Assembly (NCBI GenBank): GCA_010093515.1
Contig: MU001673.1
Span: 398,133 to 462,132 of the forward strand
DNA from: Lineolata rhizophorae
Lineage: Eukaryota; Ascomycota; Dothideomycetes; Lineolatales; Lineolataceae
Direction of reading: 5' to 3'
Length of the DNA: 64,000 nucleotides
Shown: positions 47,801 to 58,535 of the stretch, one piece after another
How the letters are laid out: each line of letters opens with the position of its first letter
How positions within the stretch are numbered: position 1 is the first letter of the stretch
Program-made: the position numbers and the translations under genes
Notes under the pieces: model-generated
Seen by the model: only the letters and a program-made list of their open reading frames with translations
Database searches by the model: none
What the model was told of the DNA's origin: nothing

Positions 47801-49180
47801 GGGAGGGAAAGACGGGAACTACAACGGCCCGCACAAGCGCCCGGCGGTGCCACCGACTGCGTCCCGTCGTGCCCTAGGACAAGGGAAGCGAGGCGGCAAG
47901 GGTACAGCGGAGGCGTAAGGCCTGCTAGCTGAGCAGGCGCCCCGAATGAAGCGCGGGCACGCCAGATCTCTGGTCACTCGTGACGTGGCACCCCTCCATC
48001 ACAATGGAGTGCTGCGAGGCATGACGGGCAACCCACGGCTCCACCCCATGGAGAAACGACAGCCACAGCCGCAGAATAGGGTGCGGCAATAACGTCTAGC
48101 TCCCGTTAGCGCTGCTCGATGGTACTAGTACGCGGCTACTCGCATGGATAGTGTCGAAGGCCGTAGATTCGGCTCAGCCCCTAATACTGAAATCCATGTG
48201 TCGCTGTCGAGGCTTCCGTTTCTGATTCGCCCCCAACCGGCCCCCACATTCACGTGATCTTGGGGCCTCCTCCAACTCCGAGTTGTTTGGGAGAGAGGTG
48301 GCAGTAAGAGAAGTGAAGGAAGTGATGGCCTTATATACCCCCTCACAGGTTCCCATGGGTATCCTTTCCAGGCCGTTTCCATGGATCATTCCAACTCTGT
48401 GCTGGACTATCCTCAATAAAATAACCGCGCGCAACGTGAAACCTTGGGTCGCCTGGTCCGAGGCTTGGCACAGCAAGCCGCGCTTCTTGCAGTTCGTTTC
48501 TTAGGAGAGACGAGTGACATCCAATATCTATTTTGGGCTCCACACTTCGTGAGGTACCAGGCGGTTAGATTCTGTTGGGCCCAATTTATAAACCGGAAGT
48601 TGGGTCTGCGACCCTCTTCGAAAATAGATACCAATGATATCGAAGAATCACTATTGCGCGCGCCTAATTGTTTCGATCAGTCGTCTCAGGGTAGGCTGCC
48701 GAGCCCCGAGCAGTCTCATGTCCTGCTGCGCCTGTCGCGTGGTTGGCGTCTGACCCTCTGGTCATTGAAAAAGGGGGCTGCAGCTGTATGAGCTGCAGCG
48801 CTACGAAATGAACGTGTGGGGTGCGAAGGTCGCACATGATGTTGCAGCTATTGACAACTGCTGCCAGCACATGTGAAACAAACTGACCGGTCGACACCAG
48901 GCGGCCAAAAGCATACATGTAACCCGTGATTGGCTGCTTGGATTTCCGACTAACAACCCCACAGTGCCCTCATAGCCGTAGCCATCATCGCATACCACCT
49001 GCTCTCTCCCAATCGCCGACATCCCTAGGATCTATCCCCTCCAAACAAGACCGAAAAGAAGCAACTCCAGTGCTGGAGGCTATTTTCTTGTCCATATCCA
49101 CGACCCGCATCCTTTCCTTCTACTCGTCGCATCGGTTAATGCCTCCAACCACCCAACAATGACTCTATTCCAGGTCAGAT
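41802..49180. other. 7.4-kb sparse region upstream of the APH-like gene
   Basis: No intact gene is supported. The first 1.7 kb (to about 43.5 kb) is GC-rich and probably the promoter and leader region of the SET gene. From about 43.8 kb composition is nearly balanced, and frames are short and interrupted. A frame at 43831-44349 (+, 172 residues) has no recognisable domain. Traces that look once-coding occur on the minus strand at about 45.5-46.6 and 46.75-47.2 kb. An A/C-rich simple stretch lies at 46800-46835. Confidence 0.45.
46163..46569 (-). pseudogene. Possible decayed coding trace, family unknown
   Basis: One minus-strand frame reads as protein-like sequence over about 135 codons (for example LEEKFRFLTVDWITSL and AWGATATGSGASMKFYAFQG) but is interrupted by a few stops. 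All of these are of the kind that C-to-T change produces. No ATG-to-stop gene or domain can be named. It could also be chance. Confidence 0.2.
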
Positions 49181-50859
49181 ATGCCAGGCGACATGCCCGC
49201 TACGCGCCGAAAGAGGAACATCTTCTTCCACGCCGACTTCAATCTCACGCACCTTCTCCGGTTAGCGGAACGACTCCGACGTCAGCCGTGCACGTGCGAT
49301 GACTCTCAAATCCCTAAAGCAGGCGCGTTAAACTGGGCGATATTTCTCGAGTTCGATGACGGCGTCGAATGGGTGTTTCGAGCACCCTACTCGTCCTACG
49401 CTGCCTCCAAACGCGTCACCTGGCGTCTCTTGGCTAGCGAGGCCGCTACCCTTAAATACGTCAGGGAGCACACCTCTATTCCTGTACCAGAGGTTTTCCA
49501 TTACAGGTATATTCCCGAAACGCCAAAACAATCTCCTAAGCTAATGGTCGTTAGCTCCACCAACGAAAATGACATCGGAATTCCATACATCCTAATGAGC
49601 AAAGCGACCGGTCATCCTCTTGCAACGTACGACTGGCGAACACATACCCATGAGAATCCTCTAGACTGAGCGGTTCTTCGACGCTGGCTCGAGTTTTGAC
49701 AGAGGACGAGAAGAAGAAAATTATGCGCCAGCTTGGATGCTACGCTCGTCAGTTATTTGGTCTCCACTTTCCGACAATCGGATCGCTCTTCGAAGGCGAA
49801 GAAGGTTATTACGTCGACGAATGTCTTTCTCCCGGGCACGTTCTACAGGACCGTGACACGATTGAGGATATGTCGCGCGGTCCATTTCATAACGAAGCAG
49901 ACTATTACTCCTCCCTCGCTACCGCCCTTCACCTACATGCAGAGCAGCTTCCAATGGGATACCATATCCTCCGAGCGCCCGTTCCTGTCCCGCAAGAGTA
50001 CCCCAACTTCGCCAAGTACTACGCCGCCACTGATCGCTGGAATGACTTCGCGGCCCTTGGAGGTATAGTGGATTCGAGCATGAATCGACTGCAGTATTGC
50101 CTCGCGAGCCAACTCCTCCAGGACTCTGTCATCCCCCGTATAGTTCGTCCTGTCTGCCAGTCGGCTTCTGGCTTTCCCCTTCACCATCACGACATAAGTC
50201 TCCAGAACCTTTTTGTTGACGATGACTTAAACATAACGTGTATCATCGACTGGGCGTTCTCCTCTACTGTTCCTCCAGCCCAGCTGCTCGCTACTCCCGG
50301 CCTACCACATCCCAGGGACCTAGTATTAGATTTGTCCCTGGTAAGTGCTTTCCGCTCCTGCTTCGAAACCCAGAATAGGAAGACTGGTAGTTGCATAATC
50401 GAGTCCAACTATTGGAAGGTCGGCCAGATAGTCTCACGTTTCATGCGCCTGGTGAACCTGGATGCCTTACAAGACTATAACCACCTGGAGGCACTCTGTG
50501 CGCTTGCCTTGGGACCTGTAACTCCCGGAGATGACGGCGACGACACCAATAGTCTCCCGGCTATATTGGCAACGCGTGCCACGGCCCACGATGTGCTCGC
50601 ACTAGCCGATGAGCTAGCAGCTGACGACGAGCCTGAAAGCGAGATCCGTCGCCGGGAGAAGGAGTACTTCGACGCAGTTGGCGTTAAGAGACTAGCGTTA
50701 GCGCGTAAGGTGGCATTCGCAGCCAAGATGAATCCGCAATTTGTGGCAGATGGGCGGCTGTGGCGTTGGATTGATACAGTTATGGAGTATTATGACAGCG
50801 CGGAATCTGGGGAATATTTCGAAGGCGGCCTGTCTCTGAAAGTAGTAGACGACGAGTAA
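49181..50859 (+). pseudogene. APH-fold kinase-like (aminoglycoside phosphotransferase family) gene with a frameshift
   Basis: Two frames together cover the fungal APH/choline-kinase-like family. The first (49181-49669, 162 residues) carries the N-lobe: ALNWAIFLEFDDGVEWVFRAP and SIPVPEVFHYRYIPE, then IPYILMSKATGHPLATYDWR. The second (open through 50859) carries the C-lobe: LTEDEKKKIMRQLGCYARQL, then the Brenner-type catalytic motif HHHDISLQNLFVDDDLNITC and IIDWAFSSTVPP. The frames meet at about 49660-49670 with no intron of suitable phase between them, so one frameshift is the simplest reading. It is either a real lesion or a sequencing error. Catalytic-loop Asp and Asn (DISLQN) and the metal-binding Asp (IDW) are intact. 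Such proteins are expanded in fungi and mostly of unknown substrate; the name does not imply drug resistance. Confidence 0.8.
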
Positions 50860-53734
50860 CGGAGAGGATGCCGCAGGAAATTACGGGACTTAGAGATTGG
50901 CGCTTCAGTCGGTTCCTTGAACGATAGGAGTCTTGTTGTAGTTAGCCTTCCTGGAAAGCTCCGGGAATAATATCCGAGCCACCACTACTCTCTAAAAGTC
51001 TCTCGAGGCTCGGGTTATCCACTCGCTGGAATGGATCCACTGCAATCGATCCCCCTTTAGGGGGCAGGGCGCGAATGGCGAGAGACGTCAATTCCCGTTT
51101 TCGTTCTCGCAAGGAAGAGCGGGCTCTGACACTGGCTGGGCGATAGCTGGGTAATCCGCATCGGGGACCGAACCCCGCCACCCCAGCTACGAAGCTGAGG
51201 AAGCATGGGTGTACAAAAGGCTGCGTACCTATACTAGAAGCTTAATAAGAAATCAGTGACCAGACCGGACGGTAAGGGAAGGATGTAGTCCGGTGACGTA
51301 GGATATCGAAAGTTGGTTCCCGAGTTGCAGATGTGGGCATCTCAGACAGGTCGGCGTATGTGGCAGCCTGCCCGTTCACGCCATCGTGAAAACGCCCCTT
51401 TTTTTCAACCCCCCCGAAGCCAGTCAAAAAATCAAAGCTCCTGACGCACACTTGAGTGGCGGGGACAATTTGGGGGGCTCTAACAAGCGAACGTGTCAAC
51501 GGATACGTGGCAGGCGCTCGAAGAAGGGGACGTATCTCTTATGATGCCTTGGCAGTAGCCAGTCATGTGCATAAATATGGGGTAGCATGAGCAGGACTCG
51601 ATCAGAATTTAGACACCGTCGCCTTTAGGATTACGGCAGGCTGAGTATCGAAAGTACTCGCCGTTAACCCTGCCTATTCATTCGCACCCATTCCTATGAC
51701 GACACAAAATGCTTGTGTTTCATTACGTAATGTTGATGAGGATCAGCGATCAACTCGCAGATAACGTTCGTGCATGCTTCGGAGACACGTCCTCGTTGGT
51801 AGCTGGCGGGGCCATGAGGCTCTGCGGAAAGATGACGAATCCTGCTTGCCGGTGGGAGCGGGAAGAGGGAGGAAACAAGGCTAAGGAGAGGAATCCCGGT
51901 CATATGAGGAGCTGCCATAGCGCACACCGGATTTGGAATAGGTTATTTGCCGTACAAGCAAACATTTTGATCCAGTTGAACGTCCTCAAGCGCATCAGAG
52001 CGGCAGTGGCGTGTGCCGCGACGTCGCAGCTTTGGCCTGGCGCGTCTGCAGGGATGCAGTGGAGGTATAAACTGGCTGTTATCGAAGTCGCCGCTTTCTT
52101 CTCGGCGGTGAGAAATTTGTGTTAGAACTGCAATTCTCTAGATGCACTGAAGCGAGGTGATGATAGATCCCGTTTCGGCGCCGCGCCGTCCGATGCCTCC
52201 ATCCCATCTCCCGCGGTAAAGCGGGGCAGGTCTCGAGCGACGACAGTCCCGTATCCTCGTGGGGGGTTCCGATGTGGAGATGATTCATTCTCGTACCCTA
52301 CAATTAGGCCACTGTTACTCTTTGCCTGTTCAAAAATCTGCCGTCTACACTATGAAGAGCTAAACTGTGCACCTAGACCTGGTAATAGTTGCCGCTACCG
52401 TTGCTCGGGGAGGAGCGATTTTTCGCGCGACAATAAATCCGCGTCGACCACGCCTCACCGACTAGAAATTGTGCAAATAGAGGCTCGGTAGAAAGAAAAT
52501 GCAATGGATAGGCAGTCAGATGAATTCTAGGGTCGCCCTCCTAGGTTGCGCCACATTAATCGGCACGTACATTCGACTGATGGCCTTCTCCTGCTGAATG
52601 GGCCCACCAATAAAAGAAGCTTGTTTTGCGCATCATGGGAACGCTTCACAAGATTATGGAGCCCAATAATGTCGAGTAGCAGGGTCGGATAGGCATGTAT
52701 TCTTCATTCAATGAAGACTTCACGCGCAACAAATTTCTGAACGATGAGCGGACGCAATTATTGCGACCGTCTGACCGCGCATTTGCATGGGTCGCCGTCC
52801 TGACCGAAGTTTCCTGGTTGGTCTGGTGTTTCAGGAGCGGAAATCGTGGCGGCAGAGCACTGGCAAAGCTGCAGATTGCAGCAGGAGTGTTTCTGCGTGA
52901 GTGGTGCGCCATACACGCCAGGCAGCGGCTAGTGCTGAGGGGCTGCAGCACCTTCCCGTGAAGTTGGAGATGGCGTCTCGTAGCTTGAGGGGACAGGGAC
53001 TTGTTCTCTTTCAAAGTTGTCCATGTCTATTCGCGAGCGGAGCGACACGAACAGTATCCCGGTGTTTCCATGCAGCACGGATGCCGGTCGGCATGGCCGG
53101 AGGGTGGCTGCAACGCCGTGTAAATCGCCAAAGGGAGGATTCGACAGCCTCAAGATGTGCATGGAGAGGCATATAAGGTCCAACGATCCGAGGATGCACT
53201 TCGGTCCAACCACTCCCTGTAGGTAACAAATCAGGAAGCTTTCGGTGAGAGACAGAGCCGCATTTCTTGGCCACAAGTCCTTAAAGAGTTCGTCTTGCTC
53301 GGAGAGGTCTGCAACTCATATCGCCTTGGGGTGCGAGAACCCATCCAAAGCTTCTTTCCCCCTCTTTCGCGTCAGTTTATCCTGAGGTGGACAACTTAAG
53401 AAAAGGAAAATAAGACCTCCCAACAAAAGAAAGGTGCAACAGTCTGCTGAACCTTGAACGAGTGAGTAGAGAGATTAGCCACCTACCTCGCTTCCATTCT
53501 GCAGTCTTCAGGGACTAAACAAACTGTCACTGCACACTAGGGAGTGGCAGGGCACCAAACTAGAGTGTTAAGTCCTACCCTGCCTCGCAAGACTCAGAAT
53601 CAGAGCTGGGCAACTCCGTCCAAGCAGCGTCCGCCGCGTTGCAGGATTCCGCTCACCCAATAAGCCGCTACTTGCACTGCGAAGAGGACCCACGCCGTCG
53701 GATCTGCCTCAGCTTGCAGAGATTGTGATCGCCA
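50860..53734. other. Gene-free region in the sparse block
   Basis: About 2.9 kb. Short frames on both strands (for example 51709-52125 + and 52646-53014 -) show no domain or codon bias. A small gc-rich palindrome-like hairpin lies at about 51166-51178. Nothing else is seen. Confidence 0.45.
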
Positions 53735-54325
53735 ATGGATGCAAGCCAGCGTGGATCGTTGTCCACTGCCTCATACCGGACTTCAGCATACCAGACTTCA
53801 GAAAGGTGGGCAACCACGTGTTTGACCTTCCCATCGACAGGGATTCCTTCAGAGAGTAGCAACTCTCTTCCCGATAGTTACGTGCAACAACATACCGGGG
53901 AGAATATGAACTTGCCCGAAGGGACACTGTACACTTGCCTCTTCTACTTTTTGAAGTGCGGCTTTTGGACCAGGGATAGAGTGGAGTGGAAGCAGCATGT
54001 CTGTGGACACTTCCGGGGGCATGAGCCACCCAAAGGGGTGCACTGTCAGCTCTGCACCGGGTACAACGAGGCATACTCCGACGGATACAGTTCGTGGGAT
54101 TCCTTGATGGATCATTTTGCAGAGCACTTCGAGGATCAACAATCCTATAACGACCTACATTCTACCAAACCGGACCTAAAGCTCGTGAGGTATTTAGAGC
54201 AGAAAAGGATCACCACGGAGGTAGAGTACCATGACCTTAAAAGCCACGGACACGTAAACGCCCCAAACCGAGGTGGCTACGTCCAGTATCATGACCCTAG
54301 AAGGGACCGGAGAAGTCGCCGCTAG
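53735..54325 (+). CDS. C2H2-like fungal zinc-finger protein
   Basis: A single open frame of 196 residues. The central part reads LYTCLFYFLKCGFWTRDRVEWKQHVCGHF, then GVHCQLC and a segment ending DHFAEHFEDQQ. The Cys and His spacing resembles a fungal family of degenerate C2H2 domains: YTC.FYFL.CGF...EW..H...HF, EPP..V.C.LC, W..M.H.AEH. After it comes KPDLKLVRYLEQKRITTEVE, also usual at the end of that family. Such proteins are abundant in Pezizomycotina and of unknown function. The region before residue 57 is not conserved-looking, so the true start may be a later Met or a spliced upstream exon. It lies in the sparse block away from housekeeping genes. Confidence 0.65.
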   Translation: MDASQRGSLSTASYRTSAYQTSERWATTCLTFPSTGIPSESSNSLPDSYVQQHTGENMNLPEGTLYTCLFYFLKCGFWTRDRVEWKQHVCGHFRGHEPPKGVHCQLCTGYNEAYSDGYSSWDSLMDHFAEHFEDQQSYNDLHSTKPDLKLVRYLEQKRITTEVEYHDLKSHGHVNAPNRGGYVQYHDPRRDRRSRR

Positions 54326-56967
54326 AGTGCGTCCCCCTATCGAAAGCTTCTCGCGGATGGTAGGAGTTGAAATGGAAGTCGGACCTCGTAGTATGTTCGG
54401 TATGTCAGAGGCAAAGAGAATGAAGTGTTCAGAAGATAGAAGCTGCTGTCGGGTGTGTTGTGTTTCCATTGCGTCGAAAAATTTGTCAAAATCGATTGCG
54501 AGGTGGTACTCCATGGACCGAGGCTCTCACCGCCTCAGGCTAGCTACTAGCCATCCATTAGAGCTCGGCTATGTAGGAGACGTCGTGTGGAGATCAGACT
54601 GCGTGGCCTTGCAGGGGATCGCGTTTTCGTTTGTGTGGATCTCTCTGGTTTCGTTCTTCCTAGTTTCTTCGGATTACTCACTCTTCATTCTTCGCGTCGC
54701 GCCGCGAGTCTCATGCCCCACGCGTTTTATTTTTATTTTTATTGCTTATTTTTATTTTTTCTCTTACTCTTTCCTTTTTTATCTTCCTTACTGACCGTAA
54801 TGGTTTCGGCTGGTGCTCTAAGGATGCCTGTAAAACATCATCTTCGTGCTGTGTTGTCTCTTGTGGTCGGAAAGGTCTTGAAAGCTTTGGATGCTGTCAA
54901 TGTTTTAGAACGATCACCGACTGTGCTGGCACGGATGATTGTAGTTGCGGGCATTTATTTCTACCTCATTCAGGGTATCTGCTGAAAAGGGGAGGCATTG
55001 TCGCCTGGAACCTACGGTCCGCATTAACGAATGACAAATCATGCAATGTAGCAACAAATATATAGGGACGACTACGCCATGATGACTGTGATGAAGAAGG
55101 CTGGTGTAAACCTTGGGTTCCTCGACACTCTTATACAACGAGCCCTTCGGGCCTTGCCTGTATGTTAAGGCATTGAAAGCCTAGCGCGCTATGGGTACCA
55201 ATGTCGGGACAACAACGCCATTGCCACCCAACCCCGTTTTATTGCGAACCTGCTGCCACCACGTCTCATTGCTTATATAGTGACCAATGAAACACTGTTG
55301 GTGGCACTGCGGAGCTCTTTTCCTCCCCTTTCTTTTCCTGATTGGCTGGCATCCAGATGTAGACTATCCAGAAATATGCCTTGGTGACGACCATCTTGGG
55401 TTACCGCGTGGCGAATCGAAAATGGCCACAATGTCGGTGTGGATATTACCGTCATAACGGCAAACTATGAGAAACACTTCCTATTGTGCCATTCATCAGC
55501 TAGCTTGGCGTGAAAGAGATGATCTAGGCGCTTGCGCCCTGCCATGATGGCCTCTGCCAGCCCCTCCGGCCACACCCTAAGAGAGGGTCTTAGTGCGCCA
55601 TGTGAGCTGTTGAGTCTTGAAAATGGTGCACTGCTTTTATTTTCGGTTGGTTTGTTGAACGCTTCTTTTGAGGACCCTTATAGATGTGGGGCACCTACCC
55701 TAATCAGTAGACATGACCGCGCAATTTTCTTAATCTTTCGTTTCAATCTCACTGGTCGTGGGGTGCACAGACTCCGAAAGGTACCAGGCAAGGAGCGTGG
55801 GAGCTCCGGCTACACTCTTACTCATGTGCAGATTCTATTTTGAGTTGGGTAGAAACTATGCGATCTGGCTCATACTCATGGTTAACATGCTTTACTGCAA
55901 CCCGTATTGAAGGATCGGATCGCATACTCGAAACCACCGTGCATGGAGTACGAGAGCATAGTCTAGTCGATGTCGACGTCTCGGAAATCGTATACTAGGA
56001 TGGTCATGAAAAAAGGCTCCTCTCTTTTCCCTACACAGGGGAAATCGCGGCGAGAAAATAGCCAAGAGTCGTAGAAGAATGCATTTTAAGTTCAGCCTTC
56101 AAAACGTCTCGAAATTTGAACACGAGACTCCTCGCTTTCCTACAAGGCGAAAATGCAGAATGGAGAAGAACTGCAAAGACAAGGGACAAACTCAAGCTTC
56201 GTAGATGAAGAATAGATAGAGGCTTCACTCTTGGAGCAATTAAACTATCTCCAAAGAGTGTGATACTGAACAAGTTTATGGACTCGGGAGCTCCCTCGGG
56301 TACGTGCGGCTTTCCGGAGAAGTCACAACATGACCGGTGGAATATAAGCTCCACCGCATGTTTCGGGCTCCAAGCAAAAATTCTCACCCTTTTGACAAGC
56401 CCTGCTGAACTGCTGATGCCTCCGGTTTGATCGTGGATGTTGACCGGTCAAGCTGCTTGCAGCCCTGCGGCGCCGCCACAGCTCTAGGCTAACCTTCATG
56501 TGGAAGCGAAGCATCAATGCCCAAGGGCACGCATGTGTCTGAACTTAATCAAATTCAGCATAATTTGCCGGATGCATGCACATATCCGGTCCTGACAGCA
56601 AAAGGGCAAACATGAAAGGTAGGGGGGTGGGTATGATTTAGAGCAACCAGGACTATTATCGCGGATGCAAACGCGCTTCGCGTCTCCATCGCCAAAAAGA
56701 CGCGACCGCGGGCGGATTAACGTCTTCCCGGGTTGCTCCAACCAGAGCATGTGCTCCCGCCAACGTACCCTGTGCCGCCGTAACACCTACCCACCAGCAG
56801 AACGCGCCATGACAGTGCTTTGCGGCATCCTTCCTTGAGCTCGCCGAACAAACTCAGCTAGACCTGCGCACCTGCATGCCCGCCAATGCCTGACCAGCTC
56901 CTCGACCACCGACGTTGCTGATGCTCTCCCGTACAATCAGCAGCACCGCCGCGACGACCTCAACGCT
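54326..56967. other. Sparse region with low-complexity and a cysteine-rich open frame
   Basis: About 2.6 kb. A T-rich low-complexity tract (54722-54785) runs into a cysteine-rich frame listed separately. CCAAT/ATTGG boxes and a tatata occur around 55270-55350 without an evident gene. The last 150 bp form the upstream region of LSM1. Confidence 0.45.
54664..55065 (+). other. Cysteine-rich open frame, no ATG
   Basis: An open frame without an in-frame ATG. A run of hydrophobic residues encoded by the T-rich tract (FLFLLLIFIFSLTLSFFIF) is followed by 45 codons (54814-54948) holding 11 cysteines, including two CC pairs. The spacing is C-x4-C-x5-CC-x3-C-x9-CC-x-C-x6-C-x5-C-x-C. Hydrophobic start plus dense cysteines is the look of a small secreted cysteine-rich protein, perhaps a last exon or a decayed one. 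The hydrophobic part may be an accident of the T-rich tract. No family is named. Confidence 0.3.
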
Positions 56968-57754
56968 ATGGAGCACCTGACGATCCACGACCCGGGCGCG
57001 GGGCCCAGCTCCGCCGGCCCGCATCAGCAACAGCAAGGTGGCCCGCAACAACAGCAGCAAGCGCCAGCACCGCAAGGCATGCCCATTGTGCCGCAACTGC
57101 CGCCGCAGATGTTTACGACGGCGGCGCAGCTGCTGGATTTGACGGACAGTGAGTTGGCCCTATCGAGTGCTGGCGGGTATCTTGCTTGGGAGCGAGAGTT
57201 GCTGACACAGTAGAATCGCATTGCTAGAGAAGCTAATGGTAGTGCTGCGTGACGGGCGCAAGTTGATGGGCGTGCTGCGGAGTTGGGATCAATTCGGTTT
57301 GTTCAGTCCGATCTATGGATTCTACTACGGCGGAAGTAGAGAGCGTTTCCCAACTGTTGGGAACCGACTGACTTTGTCCGCCGACTTGTAGCCAACCTCG
57401 TCCTTCAAGACTCTATCGAGCGCGTGTACGCCGGCCATCTCTACACGGACATCCAGCGCGGCGTGTTCCTCGTGCGTGGCGAGAACGTTTTGCTGCTTGG
57501 AGAAATTGTACGTTTCTCTGTCCAGCCTTCGCTTTCGTTACTCTCACAGCTACGCTAACAGTTCTCTTCGAGCGGAATAGGACCTAGACAAGGATGACTA
57601 TGTCCCCGAGCCGTACCGCCACGCCTCCTCCGAAGAAGTCTTCGCCATCCGCAAGGAAGAGACCGAGGCGCGCAAAAAGAAGGATAGCAAGAGGCAGAGG
57701 AAGTTGAAGGCCATGGGCTTTGACGCGGAGCATAGTGGGGAGGCCATTTTCTAA
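56968..57754 (+). CDS. LSM1: Lsm1, mRNA decay Sm-like protein
   Basis: Four exons: 56968-57148, 57228-57296, 57392-57507 and 57581-57754, giving 179 residues. After a Gln-rich N-terminus comes PQMFTTAAQLLDLTDKKLMV, then VLRDGRKLMGVLRSWDQFAN, LVLQDSIERVYAGHLYTDI and RGVFLVRGENVLLLGEIDLD. These are the Sm1 and Sm2 motifs of Lsm1. The C-terminal helix region (EEVFAIRKEETEARKKKDSK) is also Lsm1-specific. Lsm1 is the defining subunit of the cytoplasmic Lsm1-7 ring, which with Pat1 binds deadenylated mRNA and promotes decapping. The poly-Gln N-terminal extension is longer than in yeast, as often in filamentous fungi. Splice phases all agree. Confidence 0.96.
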
Positions 57755-58535
57755 CGGAGCGATTTCAAAAACGGAAGAGACGCTCTCTTCACACGGAGGA
57801 AATGGGGTACGTTTTAGCTTCGCCGCTGGTGGTAAAACACAACTATGGGACATCTAAGGGTCGTTAGGTTGGTTAGGGACCGCGACACGCTGGTGGGCTA
57901 GGGACGGGAACGTTTACCTTTTCTAAAGATGGACGTGCTTTTGTGGGCACTGTCAGAGGAGAGAGGCTCTTGGGCAAGCAGAATATTGTGAAATGCTTCC
58001 CTCGGGCGGGAGAAGCGCGTGCACTGATAACACATGAAGGAGAAATATCGGTTGGGCGCTCGCCTAGCTAGATACGCCTCACTAGCTCAGGTGGATAGCA
58101 CTTAAAGCATCTACTTAACGCTGTGCATGCGGATTGTGTGTACTCTTTCATCTAGGTTAGCGGTGAAAGAGCCCATAAACTAGTCTCACGACAGATTATA
58201 GATGAGGAGAGAGTCATACGAACGTATGAATGGCCTCAAGCGGATCTTTTCACTCAGGCATCACGATGTCATAACGGCAAACCTAGTTCTCAAGATTAAG
58301 TTTCATTCCATTATGCTAACGAAGGCCGTATCTAGTACGTAAGTGCATGTTATGCGGTCATCCCACAGGAAAGAAGGGTATATCGCCCCGCCATCAAGAA
58401 CAAGATGAACAGCCCCACTCCAGTACGCCAGATGTTACATTGATTGCTCTGCGCGGCATGACATGTCGTCAATCGTGCAAAGTGCAGAAAGAGAAATTAT
58501 GTGTCATCTCCGGCCGCAATAGCCACCACTCTCAT
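57755..58535. other. Convergent intergenic region after LSM1
   Basis: About 780 bp between LSM1 (+) and the coiled-coil gene (-). A stretch at about 58070-58160 begins like a tRNA D-arm (tagctcaggtggatagc) but lacks a matching T-arm, so no tRNA is called. Nothing else is seen. Confidence 0.5.

Noticed and set aside
49627-49702. An intron joining the two halves of the APH-like gene (gtacga to ttttgacag)
   Set aside because: The signals look good but the phase is wrong, and it would remove the conserved YDW region; a frameshift fits better.
51150-51200. Hairpin resembling a T-arm on the minus strand (ggggttcggtcccc)
   Set aside because: The loop has the wrong size and there is no D-arm or acceptor stem, so it is not a tRNA.
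58070-58160. tRNA-like D-arm sequence tagctcaggtggatagc
   Set aside because: An A-box-like match only; there is no T-arm/B-box (GGTTCGA) at the right distance and the acceptor ends do not pair.
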